The position numbers and the translations under genes are program-made. A stretch of DNA of 54,627 bases, from positions 1 through 54,627 of the forward strand of contig JAHIWP010000027.1 in assembly GCA_018816095.1 (NCBI GenBank), in the 5' to 3' direction. Of this stretch, positions 43,571-54,538 are shown one piece after another. This DNA is from Gammaproteobacteria bacterium. GTDB lineage: Bacteria > Pseudomonadota > Gammaproteobacteria > Pseudomonadales > Pseudomonadaceae. The notes beneath the pieces were generated by a model, which did no database searches, was not told where the DNA came from, and saw only the letters and a program-made list of their open reading frames with translations. The number at the start of each line of letters is the position of its first letter. Within the stretch, counting starts at the first letter, position 1.

Positions 43571-43925
43571 AGAGTCGATCTGTAAGCCGGGTTCTGTCGA
43601 GGACAGTCATTCCTCTACGACGTACATCACTGCACGCCTTTAGCAACCTACCCGGTTCCAGCGCGGGCCACGCCAATGGAACCCTATTTGGTCTTGCTCC
43701 GAGTGGGGTTTGCCTAGCCACGAACTGTTACCAGTCGCGCGGTGCGCTCTTACCGCACCTTTTCACCCTTACCGGCACCGAAGTGCTTAGGCGGTTATTT
43801 TCTGTGGCACTTTCCGTAGGCTCACGCCTCCCAGGCGTTACCTGGCACTCCGCCCTATGGAGCCCGGACTTTCCTCCCCCGCATTACGCAGAACGCAACA
43901 CGGCAGCGACTGTCCGATCGACTCT
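43571..43925 (-). ncRNA. rnpB: RNase P RNA (class A)
   Basis: About 355 nt. The 5' end AGAGTCGATC pairs with the 3' end GATCGACTCT (helix P1). Conserved blocks in order: GGGGGAGGAAAGTCCGGGCTCC (read in two pieces) after the first hairpins, GCCAGGTAACGCCTGG, GGGTGAAAAGGTGCGGTAAGAGCGCACCG core, AGCAAGACCAAATAGG, and the closing GACAGAACCCGGCTTA. It is the catalytic RNA that trims tRNA 5' ends. The exact 3' end may be up to five bases further. Confidence 0.95.
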
Positions 43926-43934
43926 CCGCCGGCA

Positions 43935-43963
43935 AGATTAACGGCACACGCCTTACAGAACAA
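43935..43963 (-). promoter_or_regulatory. rnpB promoter
   Basis: TTGTTC (43963-43958), 17-base spacer, TAATCT (43940-43935) on the minus strand, about ten bases ahead of the mature RNA 5' end. It fills the 41-base gap between the rsmI stop codon and rnpB. Confidence 0.65.
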
Positions 43964-43966
43964 GGA

Positions 43967-44839
43967 TTAAAAGTCTTTTTGCTGCTCAAGCGCGGCCTGA
44001 TAAAGCACGTTTTTACGCACTCCAGTGATCTCCGCCGCCAGTGCCGCCGCGCGCTTGAGTGGCATTTCCGCCAACAGCAGGTTCAGCACACGCAGCGCTT
44101 CGCTGCTCACCGCCTCCTCGCCTTCCGGCGCCTGCCAGCCCGCCACCAACACCACACACTCACCGCGCTGCTGATTGCTGTCAGCTGCTACCCAGGCCGC
44201 CAGCTCAGCGAGCGGCATACCTTTAAGCGTTTCGAAGGTCTTGGTCAGTTCGCGAGCCAGCAACGCTGGACGCTCATCACCAAACACCGCCTGCATATCC
44301 TGCAGGCATTCGAGGATGCGATGCGGCGCCTCATAGAAGATCAGCGTGCGCGGCTCTTCTTTTACCTGCTCAAGCCGCGCTCGCCGCCCAGCCGCTTTGG
44401 CCGGCAGAAAACCCTCAAAAATAAACCGATCGGACGGCAAGCCCGCGGCAGACAACGCGGCAATCAGCGCACAAGCACCTGGCACAGGCACCACTGCAAC
44501 TCCAGCTGCACGCGCCTGGCGCACCAGGTGATAGCCCGGATCAGAAATCAGCGGCGTACCCGCATCAGAGATCAGCGCGACATCCTCACCAGCTAACAAA
44601 CGCGCAAGAAAACGCCCACCCTGGTCACGCTCATTGTGCTCATGACAGGCCGCCAGCGGCGTACCAATACCGAAATGCTGCATCAGCCGCGCCGAATGAC
44701 GGGTGTCTTCTGCGGCGACCAGAGCAACGCTGCGCAGGATATTCAGTGCTCGCGCACTGATGTCATCCAGGTTGCCTATCGGCGTGGCAACCACATAAAG
44801 ACTGCCCAGGGGCGAATTCGCAGCAGCGGAAGGGGTCAC
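43967..44839 (-). CDS. rsmI: 16S rRNA (cytidine-1402-2'-O) methyltransferase RsmI
   Basis: 290 residues. SAM-dependent tetrapyrrole-methylase fold: [15 protein letters not shown] start, [25 protein letters not shown] and [17 protein letters not shown]. The start is a GTG at 44839 with GAGAGG upstream. Works on the same base as RsmH. Divergent from lpoA. Confidence 0.95.
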   Translation of the reverse strand: MTPSAAANSPLGSLYVVATPIGNLDDISARALNILRSVALVAAEDTRHSARLMQHFGIGTPLAACHEHNERDQGGRFLARLLAGEDVALISDAGTPLISDPGYHLVRQARAAGVAVVPVPGACALIAALSAAGLPSDRFIFEGFLPAKAAGRRARLEQVKEEPRTLIFYEAPHRILECLQDMQAVFGDERPALLARELTKTFETLKGMPLAELAAWVAADSNQQRGECVVLVAGWQAPEGEEAVSSEALRVLNLLLAEMPLKRAAALAAEITGVRKNVLYQAALEQQKDF

Positions 44840-44963
44840 AGCACTGGCCTCTCAAATCAGCAAAGCGCGCATTGTAGCCCGTTTCCAACCTTCGACATCG
44901 CGTCACCCGGCGGGCTTGGGTACAATTCGACGCTCAATTTGATCAAGTATCAGGAACGCTTAC

Positions 44964-46775
44964 ATGATCGCCTGCCTGCGCCCCCTTTCTGTTCTCTGCC
45001 TTGCCGGCCTACTCGCCGCCTGCGCCAGCCAACCCTCATCAACCTTGGGAGAGCTGCCGCGCACACCGCAAGCCAGCATCGAACAACTGCTGCAGCAAGC
45101 AGAGCAGAGCCCAATTGAGCAGGCCGCACCGCTGCGCCTGTCAGCAGCCGACCTGGCGTACACACAAAAGGACTTTGCCCGCGCCAGTAGCATTCTCCAG
45201 CAGGTATCACTGGAAAGCCTAAGCCCAGCGCAGCAGATTTTTGCCAGCACCCTGCGCGCCGAACTGGACATGCACGACAACAAACCCAAAGCGGCCTTAC
45301 GCGCCGTGAGCCACCCGAGCATGGAACGCCTCGGTGAGCTGCCGGTTGAGCAACAAGTGCGCAGCCAGCTCGTCCGCGCCAGCGCCTTGCAGGCCACCGG
45401 ACAGACTCTCTCTGCCGCCCGCGAGCGCGCTTTTATTGCCCCCCTGCTCAGCGGCACCAGCGCGCTACAAAATAATGAAGCGATCTGGGGCCTGGTTTCC
45501 AGCCTGCCACTGACGGAGCTGCAGGCGAGCGGCGATACCGACCTAGACGGCTGGCTGGCGCTCGCACGCACCATCAAAAACGCCGCAACGCTGGAGCAAC
45601 AACAGGCCGCCATCGACACCTGGATTGAACAAAACCCTCAGCATCCGGCCGCCCAGCAGCTCCCTCAACCGCTGGTCGAGCTAAAAAAACTCTCCAGCCA
45701 GCCGCTCAGCGAGATCGCACTCCTGCTGCCACAGGATGGTCAGCTGGCCAGCGTTGCCCGCGCCCTGCGTGACGGCTTCCTGGCCGCTCACTATCAAGCA
45801 CAGCAAGCCGGGCAGAACCCGCCCAACATCCAGCTGTTCGACAGTTCACGCATTGGCTCCATGGACGCCTTCTACGCCCAAGCCAAGGCCGCCGGCGTGC
45901 AACTGGTGATCGGCCCACTGGAAAAAAACCTGGTCAGCCAACTGAACAGCCGTGAACAACTACCCATCACCACCCTCGCCCTGAATTACAGCGAAGGCAT
46001 CCAGGAAGGCCCGGCTCAGCTTTTCCAGTTCGGCCTGGCTGCCGAGGACGAAGCACGCGAAGTGGCCCGCCGCGCCTGGGCTGATGGCATGCGTCGCGCT
46101 GTCGCCCTGGTGCCTGCGGGCGAATGGGGCGACCGCGTCCTTGCCGCCTTCCGCCAAGACTGGCAAGCCCAAGGCGGCACCCTGATCGCCGCCGAGCATG
46201 TCGACCAGCCGGTTGAGCTGGCGCGGCAGATCGCCGAGCTATTCCAACTGCGCGAAAGCGAAGCCCGCGGCAAGCGCCTGCAAAACACCCTAGGTACAGC
46301 TGTAGCAGCAGCGCCTTCGCGCCGCCGCGACGTCGACTTTATCTTCCTCGCCGCCACCCCACAGCAAGCCCAGCAGATCAAACCAACCCTGGCCTTCCAA
46401 TACGCCGGTGATGTACCGGTGTACGCCACCTCGCACCTGTTTACCGGCACACACAACCAGGCGCAGTACCTTGATCTCAACGGCATCATGTTTTGCGAGA
46501 CGCCTTGGCTACTCAACGTCAACGATCCGCTGCGCCAACAAGCCAGCGCACAATGGCCGCAAGCCGGTACCAGCCTTGGACGCCTTTACGCAATGGGCGC
46601 GGACGCCTACCTGCTCACCCCGCGCCTAAACCAACTCAAAGCCCTGCCAGACACCCGCCTGCAAGGCCTGACCGGCACGCTTAGCCTAAGCCCAACACAA
46701 CGTATTGAGCGGCAATTACCCTGGGCCGAATTCCGTGATGGCCAGGTGCAACCGCTGCCTGAGCGCCTCAATTGA
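44964..46775 (+). CDS. lpoA: LpoA/LppC lipoprotein, activator of PBP1a
   Basis: 603 residues. Lipoprotein signal peptide with lipobox LLAAC (Cys20). The N-terminal TPR-like helical half (about 25-240) precedes a periplasmic-binding-protein-like domain (about 245-600), starting IALLLPQDGQLASVARALRDGFLAAHYQ. In E. coli LpoA stimulates PBP1A from the outer membrane; the Pseudomonas protein at this location is expected to do the same or a related job. Confidence 0.88.
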   Translation: MIACLRPLSVLCLAGLLAACASQPSSTLGELPRTPQASIEQLLQQAEQSPIEQAAPLRLSAADLAYTQKDFARASSILQQVSLESLSPAQQIFASTLRAELDMHDNKPKAALRAVSHPSMERLGELPVEQQVRSQLVRASALQATGQTLSAARERAFIAPLLSGTSALQNNEAIWGLVSSLPLTELQASGDTDLDGWLALARTIKNAATLEQQQAAIDTWIEQNPQHPAAQQLPQPLVELKKLSSQPLSEIALLLPQDGQLASVARALRDGFLAAHYQAQQAGQNPPNIQLFDSSRIGSMDAFYAQAKAAGVQLVIGPLEKNLVSQLNSREQLPITTLALNYSEGIQEGPAQLFQFGLAAEDEAREVARRAWADGMRRAVALVPAGEWGDRVLAAFRQDWQAQGGTLIAAEHVDQPVELARQIAELFQLRESEARGKRLQNTLGTAVAAAPSRRRDVDFIFLAATPQQAQQIKPTLAFQYAGDVPVYATSHLFTGTHNQAQYLDLNGIMFCETPWLLNVNDPLRQQASAQWPQAGTSLGRLYAMGADAYLLTPRLNQLKALPDTRLQGLTGTLSLSPTQRIERQLPWAEFRDGQVQPLPERLN

Positions 46776-47146
46776 CCGAACGCACTAGCGCGCAACAATG
46801 CGGAGATGCTGCCGAAGCCCTGGCGCGACAGCATCTTGAACAGCACGGCCTGCGCATGCTGGCGCAGAACTGGCGCTGCCGGCTCGGCGAGCTCGATCTG
46901 GTCATGCTCGACGCCGATACAGTAGTATTCGTAGAAGTTCGCTATCGGCGCCATAGCGCCTGGGGCGGTGCGGCAGAGAGCGTGGATGCACGCAAACGTG
47001 AGAAACTCAGCCGCGCGGCTCAGCACTTCCTGCAACAAGAATCACGGTGGGCCAAGTACCCATGCCGTTTTGATGTGATTGCCATAACCGCCGACAGCCA
47101 AGCCCCCGCGAAACTGGACTGGATTCAAAACGCCTTTGATACCTGA
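46772..47146 (+). CDS. yraN: YraN/UPF0102 family protein
   Basis: 124 residues. Endonuclease-like fold: GDAAEALARQHLEQHGLRMLAQNWRCRLGELDLVMLD and VVFVEVRYRR contain the E...D...ExK-like active residues, with R in place of K (EVRYR). Function is unproven. It starts at TTG, whose TTGA overlaps the lpoA stop by four bases, so translation is coupled. Confidence 0.88.
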   Translation: MTERTSAQQCGDAAEALARQHLEQHGLRMLAQNWRCRLGELDLVMLDADTVVFVEVRYRRHSAWGGAAESVDARKREKLSRAAQHFLQQESRWAKYPCRFDVIAITADSQAPAKLDWIQNAFDT

Positions 47147-48300
<1,154 letters not shown>

Positions 48301-48333
48301 TAGCCGCAACACCAAGGGCACCCGCTTCACCGC

Positions 48334-48369
48334 AATAAAAAAGGCGATCCTAGGATCGCCTTTTTTATT
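48334..48369. terminator. Bidirectional terminator, BON lipoprotein / sspB
   Basis: A fully palindromic 36-base sequence centred on CTAG: AATAAAAAAGGCGATCC plus complement. A- and T-tracts flank the stem on both strands. It ends the lpoA group (plus) and the sspAB transcript (minus); its last base is also the last base of the sspB stop codon. Confidence 0.92.
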
Positions 48370-48782
48370 TACTTGACCACTTTAAGACTTGGCCGACCAC
48401 TTGGACGCGGCGGCTCACCATCAGGCGGCCCCTGATCATCCGGATCATCGATTTCGCCACCGTCGAGCATCGACGACTCCGAATCAAAGACCATGCCCTG
48501 ACCATTTTCCCGCGCATAGATCGCCAGCACGGCGGCTGCGGGGACATACAGGCGCTGCGGAACCCCGGCAAAGCGTCCCTCAAAGCTGACCGCCTCGTTA
48601 TCCATATGCAGGTGACGCACAGCAGTGGGCGAAACGTTCAGAACGATCTGCCCATCACTGGCAAAACCGCTAGGCACTTGCACGCCCGGATACTCGGCAT
48701 TAACCAGCAAGTGCGGAGTGCAGTCGTTGTCGACGATCCACTCATAGAGAGCACGCACCAGATAAGGACGACTCGACTTCAT
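48369..48782 (-). CDS. sspB: ClpXP adaptor SspB
   Basis: 137 residues. Delivers ssrA-tagged proteins to ClpXP. The substrate-binding domain is residues 1-110 (RPYLVRALYEWIVDNDCTPHLLV, FEGRFAGVPQRLYVP). A disordered acidic linker follows (DDPDDQGPPDGEPP), and the tail RPSLKVVK is the ClpX-docking motif. 15 bases after sspA. Confidence 0.94.
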   Translation of the reverse strand: MKSSRPYLVRALYEWIVDNDCTPHLLVNAEYPGVQVPSGFASDGQIVLNVSPTAVRHLHMDNEAVSFEGRFAGVPQRLYVPAAAVLAIYARENGQGMVFDSESSMLDGGEIDDPDDQGPPDGEPPRPSGRPSLKVVK

Positions 48783-48797
48783 CTCTACCTCCTCGGG

Positions 48798-49415
48798 TTA
48801 ACGCATATCACGTTCAGCAGGCGACAGGCTGGCCTGGAACGCTTCACGGGCAAACTGGCGATCCATGTAGTCCAACAGCGGCTTAGCCGGCTTTGGCAGC
48901 TCTATACCCAGCACCGGTAAACGCCACAGGATCGGCAGCAGGCAGCAATCCACCAGGCTCAGCTCTTCGCTGAGGAAATACGCCTTATCGGCAAACAGCG
49001 GCGATACGCCGGTCAGGCTTTCACGCAGCTCTTTGCGCGCCAGGGCACGAGCCGGCTCTTTGCTGCGCGAATCAAGAATCAGGTCCACCTGCGCGCACCA
49101 GTCACGCTGAATCCGATGAATCAGCAGACGGCTATTGGCACGAGCCACCGGATACACCGGCAATAACGGCGGATGCGGGTAGCGCTCATCCAGGTATTCC
49201 ATCACCACTGTTGACTCATACAAAGCCAAATCGCGATCCACCAGTGTAGGCAGGCTGGCGTAGGGATTAACCTCCAGCAGACCGGCCGGATAGCGGCCCT
49301 TTTCGACACTGATGATTTCGGCGCTGACACCCTTCTCGGCGAGCACAATGCGTACGCGGTGGGAATAGTGGTCGGCGGGGTCGGAGTAACAGGCCAACCG
49401 ATTGGTCACGCCCAT
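48798..49415 (-). CDS. sspA: Stringent starvation protein A
   Basis: 205 residues, GST-fold RNA-polymerase-binding protein that in E. coli lowers H-NS during stress and in Pseudomonas affects virulence. [57 protein letters not shown] (read in parts) and [15 protein letters not shown] are typical. ATG has AGGAGG six bases upstream. Forms an operon with sspB. Confidence 0.94.
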   Translation of the reverse strand: MGVTNRLACYSDPADHYSHRVRIVLAEKGVSAEIISVEKGRYPAGLLEVNPYASLPTLVDRDLALYESTVVMEYLDERYPHPPLLPVYPVARANSRLLIHRIQRDWCAQVDLILDSRSKEPARALARKELRESLTGVSPLFADKAYFLSEELSLVDCCLLPILWRLPVLGIELPKPAKPLLDYMDRQFAREAFQASLSPAERDMR

Positions 49416-49454
49416 GGCGGTCCTCCTCGCTTATAAAGTTATGTAAAGCAGAAA

Positions 49455-49484
49455 GACCTGCGCGCCCAAAGGGGCGCGCAGGTC
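49455..49484 (-). terminator. petABC terminator
   Basis: GACCTGCGCGCCC / GGGCGCGCAGGTC with a 4-base loop, followed on the minus strand by TTTCTGC. Located 20 bases past the cytochrome c1 stop, ahead of sspA. Confidence 0.8.
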
Positions 49485-49504
49485 AACAGCGGAGATGCAA
49501 CGGT

Positions 49505-50287
49505 TTAATGCACGTCCTTCCAGTACTCGCGCTTAAGCAGATAGGCGAACACGAAGAAGAAGGCAAGATACAGCAGAACGTAAGTACCGATACGCTGACT
49601 TTGCAATTTAACCGGGTTGGCCGAGTAAGCGAGGAAGGTCACCAGGTTCTGGATCTTCTCGTCAAACTCTTCAGTGCTAAGCGCACCGGTTTTTGGCTCA
49701 ATGGTCAGCTGATCGCAAGCCTCATGAGTAATCGGTGTACCCGTCAGCGGATCGAATAGCTTCTTGCCATCCTCAACCACCTGAACCTGCTTACAACCGA
49801 TGTACTGACGACCCTGCAACCCTACCAACACGTTCGGCATACCCACGTTCGGGAACACCTTGTTGTTGGCACCCAATGGACGCGCGGTGTCTTCATAGAA
49901 GGTCCGCAGGTAGGTGTACAACCAATCGTTACCACGCACACGAGCAACCAGAGTCAGGTCGGGCGGCGCAGCGCCGAACCAAGCCTTGGCATCGGAAGGC
50001 TGCATGCCGATCTTCATGTGATCGCCAATTTTCGAGTCATTGAAGACCAGGTTCTCCAGCATGACGTCATGCGGGATCCCCAGATCATTGGCGACACGCT
50101 CATAACGCTGGTATTTGGCCGAGTGGCAACCCATGCAGTAGTTAGCGAAGGTACGCGCACCATCCTGCAAAGCTGCTTTATCGGTCAGATCAATATCAAC
50201 CTTATCCAGCGGATACTCAGCAACAGAGGCGGCAAAGCCAAAGGTTGGCAGAAGCGCAATAATTAGTGCTGCAAAATGCTTTTTCAT
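49505..50287 (-). CDS. petC: Cytochrome c1 of the bc1 complex
   Basis: 260 residues from the ATG at 50287. Signal peptide 1-20, covalent heme site CMGCH (Cys51, Cys54, His55), the distal Met ligand region KIGMQPSDAKAWFG, and a C-terminal membrane anchor (about 235-252: YVLLYLAFFFVFAYLL). Passes electrons from the Rieske protein to c-type cytochromes. ATG overlaps the petB stop by one base. Confidence 0.96.
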   Translation of the reverse strand: MKKHFAALIIALLPTFGFAASVAEYPLDKVDIDLTDKAALQDGARTFANYCMGCHSAKYQRYERVANDLGIPHDVMLENLVFNDSKIGDHMKIGMQPSDAKAWFGAAPPDLTLVARVRGNDWLYTYLRTFYEDTARPLGANNKVFPNVGMPNVLVGLQGRQYIGCKQVQVVEDGKKLFDPLTGTPITHEACDQLTIEPKTGALSTEEFDEKIQNLVTFLAYSANPVKLQSQRIGTYVLLYLAFFFVFAYLLKREYWKDVH

Positions 50288-51498
50288 CAGCCAGTCACCC
50301 TTTCCGGAACCGGTTTGGTCTTCTCGAGTTTGGTGTAGAACGGCATCAGGATGAAGTACGCGAAGTACAGGAAGGTACACACCTGCGACAGCAACGTACG
50401 ACCTGGTGTCGGCGACAACACACCCAACACACCCAGAATCACGAAGGACACACAGAAGATCAGCAACCAGATCTTGCTCATCCACCCCTTGTAGCGCATC
50501 GACTTGACCGGACTACGGTCCAACCACGGCAGCACAAACAGCACTGCGATAGCCGCGCCCATGGCGATTACACCCAGCAGCTTGTCAGGGACCGCACGCA
50601 GGATTGCGTAGAACGGTGTGAAGTACCAAACCGGAGCAATGTGCGCAGGCGTCTTGAACGGGTTAGCCGCTTCAAAGTTCGGCTTCTCGAGGAAATAACC
50701 ACCCATTTCCGGGAAGAAGAAGATCACGAAGCAGAAGATAAACAAGAAGACTACGACACCGACGATATCTTTAACGGTGTAGTACGGGTGGAACGCGATG
50801 CCGTCGAGCGGAACGCCGTTCTCATCTTTCTTCTTCTTGATATCAACGCCATCCGGGTTGTTCGAGCCAACCTCGTGCAACGCCAGAATGTGCAGCACCA
50901 CCAAACCAAGAATCACGATGGGCAGCGCCACCACGTGCAAGGCAAAGAAGCGGTTCAGGGTAATACCGGAGATCAGGTAGTCACCACGAATCCACTGAGT
51001 CAGGTCAGCACCGATCACCGGAATGGCACCGAACAGCGAGATGATCACCTGGGCACCCCAGTAGGACATCTGGCCCCACGGCAGCAAGTAACCCATGAAG
51101 GCTTCAGCCATCAGCATCAGGTAGATCAACATGCCGAAGATCCACACCAGCTCGCGCGGTTTCTGATACGAGCCGTAGAGCAGGCCGCGGAACATGTGCA
51201 GATAGACCACGACGAAGAATGCCGAAGCGCCCGTAGAGTGCAGATAGCGAAGAATCCAGCCGTATTCCACATCACGCATGATGTATTCGACTGAAGCAAA
51301 CGCCTCTTCAGCCGACGGGTTGTAGCTCATGGTCAGCCAGACACCGGTAACGATCTGATTGACCAATACCAGCAGAGCTAGGGAGCCGAAGAAGTAGAAG
51401 AAGTTGAAGTTCTTTGGCGCATAGTATTTGGCGAGATGGTCTTCCCACATTTTGGTCGCGGGAAAGCGCGCATCGACCCATTCCATGAATTTACTCAT
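50287..51498 (-). CDS. petB: Cytochrome b of the bc1 complex
   Basis: 403 residues, eight membrane segments. Binds two b-hemes and the quinol/quinone sites. [25 protein letters not shown] with two His, later [20 protein letters not shown] with two His, and the Qo-site PEW-equivalent [13 protein letters not shown]. Overlaps petA by four bases. Confidence 0.96.
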   Translation of the reverse strand: MSKFMEWVDARFPATKMWEDHLAKYYAPKNFNFFYFFGSLALLVLVNQIVTGVWLTMSYNPSAEEAFASVEYIMRDVEYGWILRYLHSTGASAFFVVVYLHMFRGLLYGSYQKPRELVWIFGMLIYLMLMAEAFMGYLLPWGQMSYWGAQVIISLFGAIPVIGADLTQWIRGDYLISGITLNRFFALHVVALPIVILGLVVLHILALHEVGSNNPDGVDIKKKKDENGVPLDGIAFHPYYTVKDIVGVVVFLFIFCFVIFFFPEMGGYFLEKPNFEAANPFKTPAHIAPVWYFTPFYAILRAVPDKLLGVIAMGAAIAVLFVLPWLDRSPVKSMRYKGWMSKIWLLIFCVSFVILGVLGVLSPTPGRTLLSQVCTFLYFAYFILMPFYTKLEKTKPVPERVTG

Positions 51499-52091
51499 GA
51501 CGCTTTCTCCTGATCCACACCGATGATGACCACATCATCCGTCTCGTACGTATACGGCGGAACCGGCAGGTTCAGGGGCGCAGGCTGGCCCTTGTAGACG
51601 CGACCAGCGAGGTCATAACGCGAACCGTGGCATGGGCAAAAATAACCACCGACCCAGTCCGCACCCAAATCTGCAGGCGCAACTTCCGGACGGAAGGACG
51701 GCGCACAACCCAGGTGAGTACACAGACCTACCAAGAGCAACAACTCCGGTTTGATCGAACGGGTTTTCGGGTCGACATAACCCGGCTGCTCGGACGCCTT
51801 GGAGTCGAAGTCAGCGAGCTGGCCTTCGATTTTCACCAAGTTACTGAGGATTTCCTCAGTACGGCGCACGATAAACACCGGCTGCCCCCGCCACTCCGCA
51901 ACCATCTGCTGGCCAGGCTCAATTTTGCTGACGTTCACCTTAACGGGTGCTCCGGCAGCTTTAGCCTTGGCACTAGGGAACCAGGACCCCACGAACGGGA
52001 CCGCGGCACCCACCGCTCCTGCAGCACCCACCACAGAGGTGGCCGCTACCAGGAAGCGACGCCGGCCTGCATTCACGCCGTCATTGCTCAT
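51495..52091 (-). CDS. petA: Rieske iron-sulfur subunit of the bc1 complex
   Basis: 198 residues. Tat-type start [11 protein letters not shown] and a membrane anchor (about 13-37). 2Fe-2S cluster motifs CTHLGC (Cys124, His126, Cys129) and CPCHGS (Cys152, Cys154, His155) provide two Cys and two His ligands plus the disulfide. First gene of petABC. Confidence 0.96.
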   Translation of the reverse strand: MSNDGVNAGRRRFLVAATSVVGAAGAVGAAVPFVGSWFPSAKAKAAGAPVKVNVSKIEPGQQMVAEWRGQPVFIVRRTEEILSNLVKIEGQLADFDSKASEQPGYVDPKTRSIKPELLLLVGLCTHLGCAPSFRPEVAPADLGADWVGGYFCPCHGSRYDLAGRVYKGQPAPLNLPVPPYTYETDDVVIIGVDQEKAS

Positions 52092-52133
52092 TCAGTCGTC
52101 TCCCATCAGCTTTATGGCCTGTTGGTCAGGCCT

Positions 52134-52161
52134 ATACTAGGTAAAAATCGAGTCGCGCAAA
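52134..52161 (-). promoter_or_regulatory. Candidate petABC promoter
   Basis: TTTGCG (52161-52156), 16-base spacer, TAGTAT (52139-52134) on the minus strand, about 42 bases upstream of the petA start. The -35 is weak. A short GGCCTG/CAGGCC hairpin lies in the leader just after the -10. Confidence 0.4.
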
Positions 52162-52291
52162 AAATTTGCCAAATGGTAAAGAAAAGCCCCTCTACTGACA
52201 AGGTAATTACCCATACAGAGCAGGCGCAACCCCTTACAAATCAGGCTATTCGCGGATGCGGCATGATGCCGCAGAGTAAATAATCACCCAT

Positions 52292-52331
52292 AAAAAACGC
52301 CCAGCTCCGATAGGAAGCTGGGCGTCTTTTT
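52292..52331 (-). terminator. rplM-rpsI terminator
   Basis: ACGCCCAGCT / AGCTGGGCGT stem with a 9-base loop and six T after it on the minus strand, 17 bases past the rpsI stop. Confidence 0.87.
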
Positions 52332-52347
52332 GAACGCAGGTCGCGAA

Positions 52348-52740
52348 TTAACGCTTGGAGTACTGCGGACGCTTACGCGCTTTACGCAGACCAACCTTCT
52401 TACGTTCAACTTCACGGGCATCGCGAGTCACGAAGCCAGCTTTACGCAGCGCAGGACGCAGAGCTTCGTCGTAGTCCATCAGAGCGCGAGTGATACCGTG
52501 GCGGATTGCGCCAGCTTGACCACTAACACCACCGCCAACAACGGTGATGAACACATCAAACTTCTCGGTCATCTCAACCAGCTCCAGGGGCTGACGAACT
52601 ACCATGCGGGCAGTTTCGCGACCGAAGAAACCGTCAAGAGTGCGGTTGTTGATGGAGATTTTACCAGTGCCCGCACGCAGGAAAACGCGAGCGGTTGCAG
52701 TCTTGCGACGGCCAGTGCCGTAATTTTGAGTCGCCGACAT
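52348..52740 (-). CDS. rpsI: 30S ribosomal protein S9
   Basis: 130 residues, the usual length. [24 protein letters not shown] start, [19 protein letters not shown] core, and the basic tail RKRPQYSKR that reaches the P-site tRNA. 14 bases after rplM, in the standard rplM-rpsI operon. Confidence 0.98.
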   Translation of the reverse strand: MSATQNYGTGRRKTATARVFLRAGTGKISINNRTLDGFFGRETARMVVRQPLELVEMTEKFDVFITVVGGGVSGQAGAIRHGITRALMDYDEALRPALRKAGFVTRDAREVERKKVGLRKARKRPQYSKR

Positions 52741-52754
52741 AATGAACTATTCCG

Positions 52755-53183
52755 TTAAAACTTCAGTTCTTGGGGCTGCTGAGCAGTGTGGGGGTGAGCA
52801 GCGCCCGCATACACTTTCAGCTTACGATACATGTCGCGACCCAGCGGGTTCTTAGGCAGCATGCCTTTAACCGCGGTCTCGATCACGCGCTCAGGGGCTT
52901 TAGCGATCAACTTCTCGAAGTTGATCGACTTAATGCCGCCCGGGAAACCGGAGTGGGAGTAGTACATTTTGTCAGTGGTCTTGGCACCGGTAACGCGAAT
53001 CTGCTCAGCGTTGATGATGACGATGTAGTCGCCGGTATCAACGTGCGGAGTGTATTCAGGCTTGTGCTTGCCACGCAGACGGCTTGCAACTTCGGTAGCC
53101 AGACGACCCAGGGTCTGACCTGCAGCGTCGACGACAAACCAGTCGCGCTTAACTGTTTCCGGTTTAGCAGTAAAAGTTTTCAT
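52755..53183 (-). CDS. rplM: 50S ribosomal protein L13
   Basis: 142 residues. [46 protein letters not shown] (in parts), [21 protein letters not shown]: the complete L13 pattern. Binds 23S rRNA early in assembly. Transcribed from the promoter at 53226-53254. Confidence 0.98.
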   Translation of the reverse strand: MKTFTAKPETVKRDWFVVDAAGQTLGRLATEVASRLRGKHKPEYTPHVDTGDYIVIINAEQIRVTGAKTTDKMYYSHSGFPGGIKSINFEKLIAKAPERVIETAVKGMLPKNPLGRDMYRKLKVYAGAAHPHTAQQPQELKF

Positions 53184-53225
53184 TCTTTATAGCCTCAGGG
53201 GCCGCCCTGATAAATAAGACGGCGG

Positions 53226-53254
53226 ATCTTACTGAATAGTGCGTACTTTGACAA
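53226..53254 (-). promoter_or_regulatory. rplM-rpsI promoter
   Basis: TTGTCA (53254-53249), 17-base spacer, TAAGAT (53231-53226) on the minus strand; start near 53219, 36 bases ahead of the ATG. A perfect inverted repeat CTTTGAC-aag-GTCAAAG (53246-53262) lies over the -35. Confidence 0.75.
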
Positions 53255-53432
53255 GGTCAAAGGCAGCCGAAAACAGGCGCTATCGGGGGCTCGGGTCAGC
53301 GCGTCCGTAATACGGCAAGATTCTTCGGCAGGCGGCGCATCACTTCCACTGCAGAAAGAGGTGCGCAATTATGCAGATTTCGCGGAGAATTTCAACACAC
53401 TTACGCCAACCCTTCGTTTTAAGGAGCTTGCA

Positions 53433-54470
53433 ATGGATTATCGCCAACTCGGCCGCACCGATATCACGGTCAGCAGCCTGTGCCTCGGCACCATGACTTG
53501 GGGCGAACAGAACAGCGCCGACGAGGGCATCGCCCAGATCGAACGCGCCAAGGCTTACGGCATAAACTTTATCGACACCGCTGAGATGTACCCGGTGCCG
53601 CCGCGCGCCGAGACCTACAGCAAGACCGAACAAATCATCGGTGATTACTTCAAACAACGCGGCGACCGCGCTGACTGGGTGCTGGCCAGCAAGATTGCCG
53701 GCCCTGGCAACGGCATCAACCATATCCGTGACGGCCAACTCAAACACAACCGCGCGCACATCGTCGCCGCGCTGAATGCCAGCCTCAAGCGCCTACAGAC
53801 CGACTGGATTGACCTCTACCAACTGCACTGGCCAGAACGCCCAACTAATTACTTCGGCCAACTCGGCTACCACCATCAGGACAGTGAATTCACCCCACTG
53901 GAAGACACCCTCGAAGCCCTCGATGAGCAGGTCAAGGCTGGCAAAATCCGCCATATCGGCCTGTCCAATGAAACACCCTGGGGCACCATGAAATTTCTCC
54001 AGCTGGCTGAAGAACGCGGCTGGCCGCGCAGCGTATCGATCCAGAACCCCTACAACCTGCTCAATCGCAGCTTCGAAGTGGGCCTGGCAGAAATCGCCAT
54101 CCGCGAGCAGTGTGGCCTGCTGGCCTACTCGCCCCTGGCCTTCGGCATGCTCAGCGGCAAGTACGAGGGCGGCGCCCGCCCAGCTGACGCACGGATCAGT
54201 CTGTTCAGCCGCTTCACCCGCTACACCAACCCAGAATCGGAAGCGGCCTGCGCTGGCTACGTTGCATTGGCACGTGAGCATGGCCTGGCCCCCGCGCAAA
54301 TGGCGCTGGCCTTTGTCACTGCACAGCCATTCATCACCAGCAATATCATCGGCGCGACCAGCCTGGCGCAACTGGATAGCAATCTGGCCAGCAGCGAGCT
54401 GACACTTTCGGCCGAGGTCCTGGCGGGGATCGAGGCGATTCACAAAGCCCAACCCAATCCAGCGCCCTGA
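53433..54470 (+). CDS. Aldo/keto reductase, Tas-like
   Basis: 345 residues. NADPH-dependent reductase with the family tetrad Asp48, Tyr53, Lys87 and His132 (DTAEMYP, ASKIAG, LHWP). The N-terminus MDYRQLGRTDITVSSLCLGTMTWGEQ, read in pieces, is that of E. coli Tas. The substrate is unknown. The ATG at 53433 has AAGGAG eight bases upstream, and the in-frame codons back to 53361 are not family-like. No terminator is seen before the IS that begins 16 bases on. Confidence 0.9.
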   Translation: MDYRQLGRTDITVSSLCLGTMTWGEQNSADEGIAQIERAKAYGINFIDTAEMYPVPPRAETYSKTEQIIGDYFKQRGDRADWVLASKIAGPGNGINHIRDGQLKHNRAHIVAALNASLKRLQTDWIDLYQLHWPERPTNYFGQLGYHHQDSEFTPLEDTLEALDEQVKAGKIRHIGLSNETPWGTMKFLQLAEERGWPRSVSIQNPYNLLNRSFEVGLAEIAIREQCGLLAYSPLAFGMLSGKYEGGARPADARISLFSRFTRYTNPESEAACAGYVALAREHGLAPAQMALAFVTAQPFITSNIIGATSLAQLDSNLASSELTLSAEVLAGIEAIHKAQPNPAP

Positions 54471-54505
54471 CCATTACAGCGTCACAAATGAGATGGTCAC
54501 CCCCG

Positions 54506-54538
54506 ACACCCTGCGCAGACTAGTCTTTCGTAGGGTGT
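54506..54538 (+). terminator. Hairpin with T-tract in IS leader
   Basis: ACACCCT / AGGGTGT stem with inner CG pairs and the AGACTAGTCT palindrome, followed by TTTTATT. It is placed between the IS end and the transposase start, so read-through from the aldo/keto reductase gene would meet it first. Confidence 0.55.

Noticed and set aside
50266-51294. Plus-strand frame of 342 codons opposite petB
   Set aside because: Shadow of cytochrome b; the product is full of His, Gln and Arg and has no motif.
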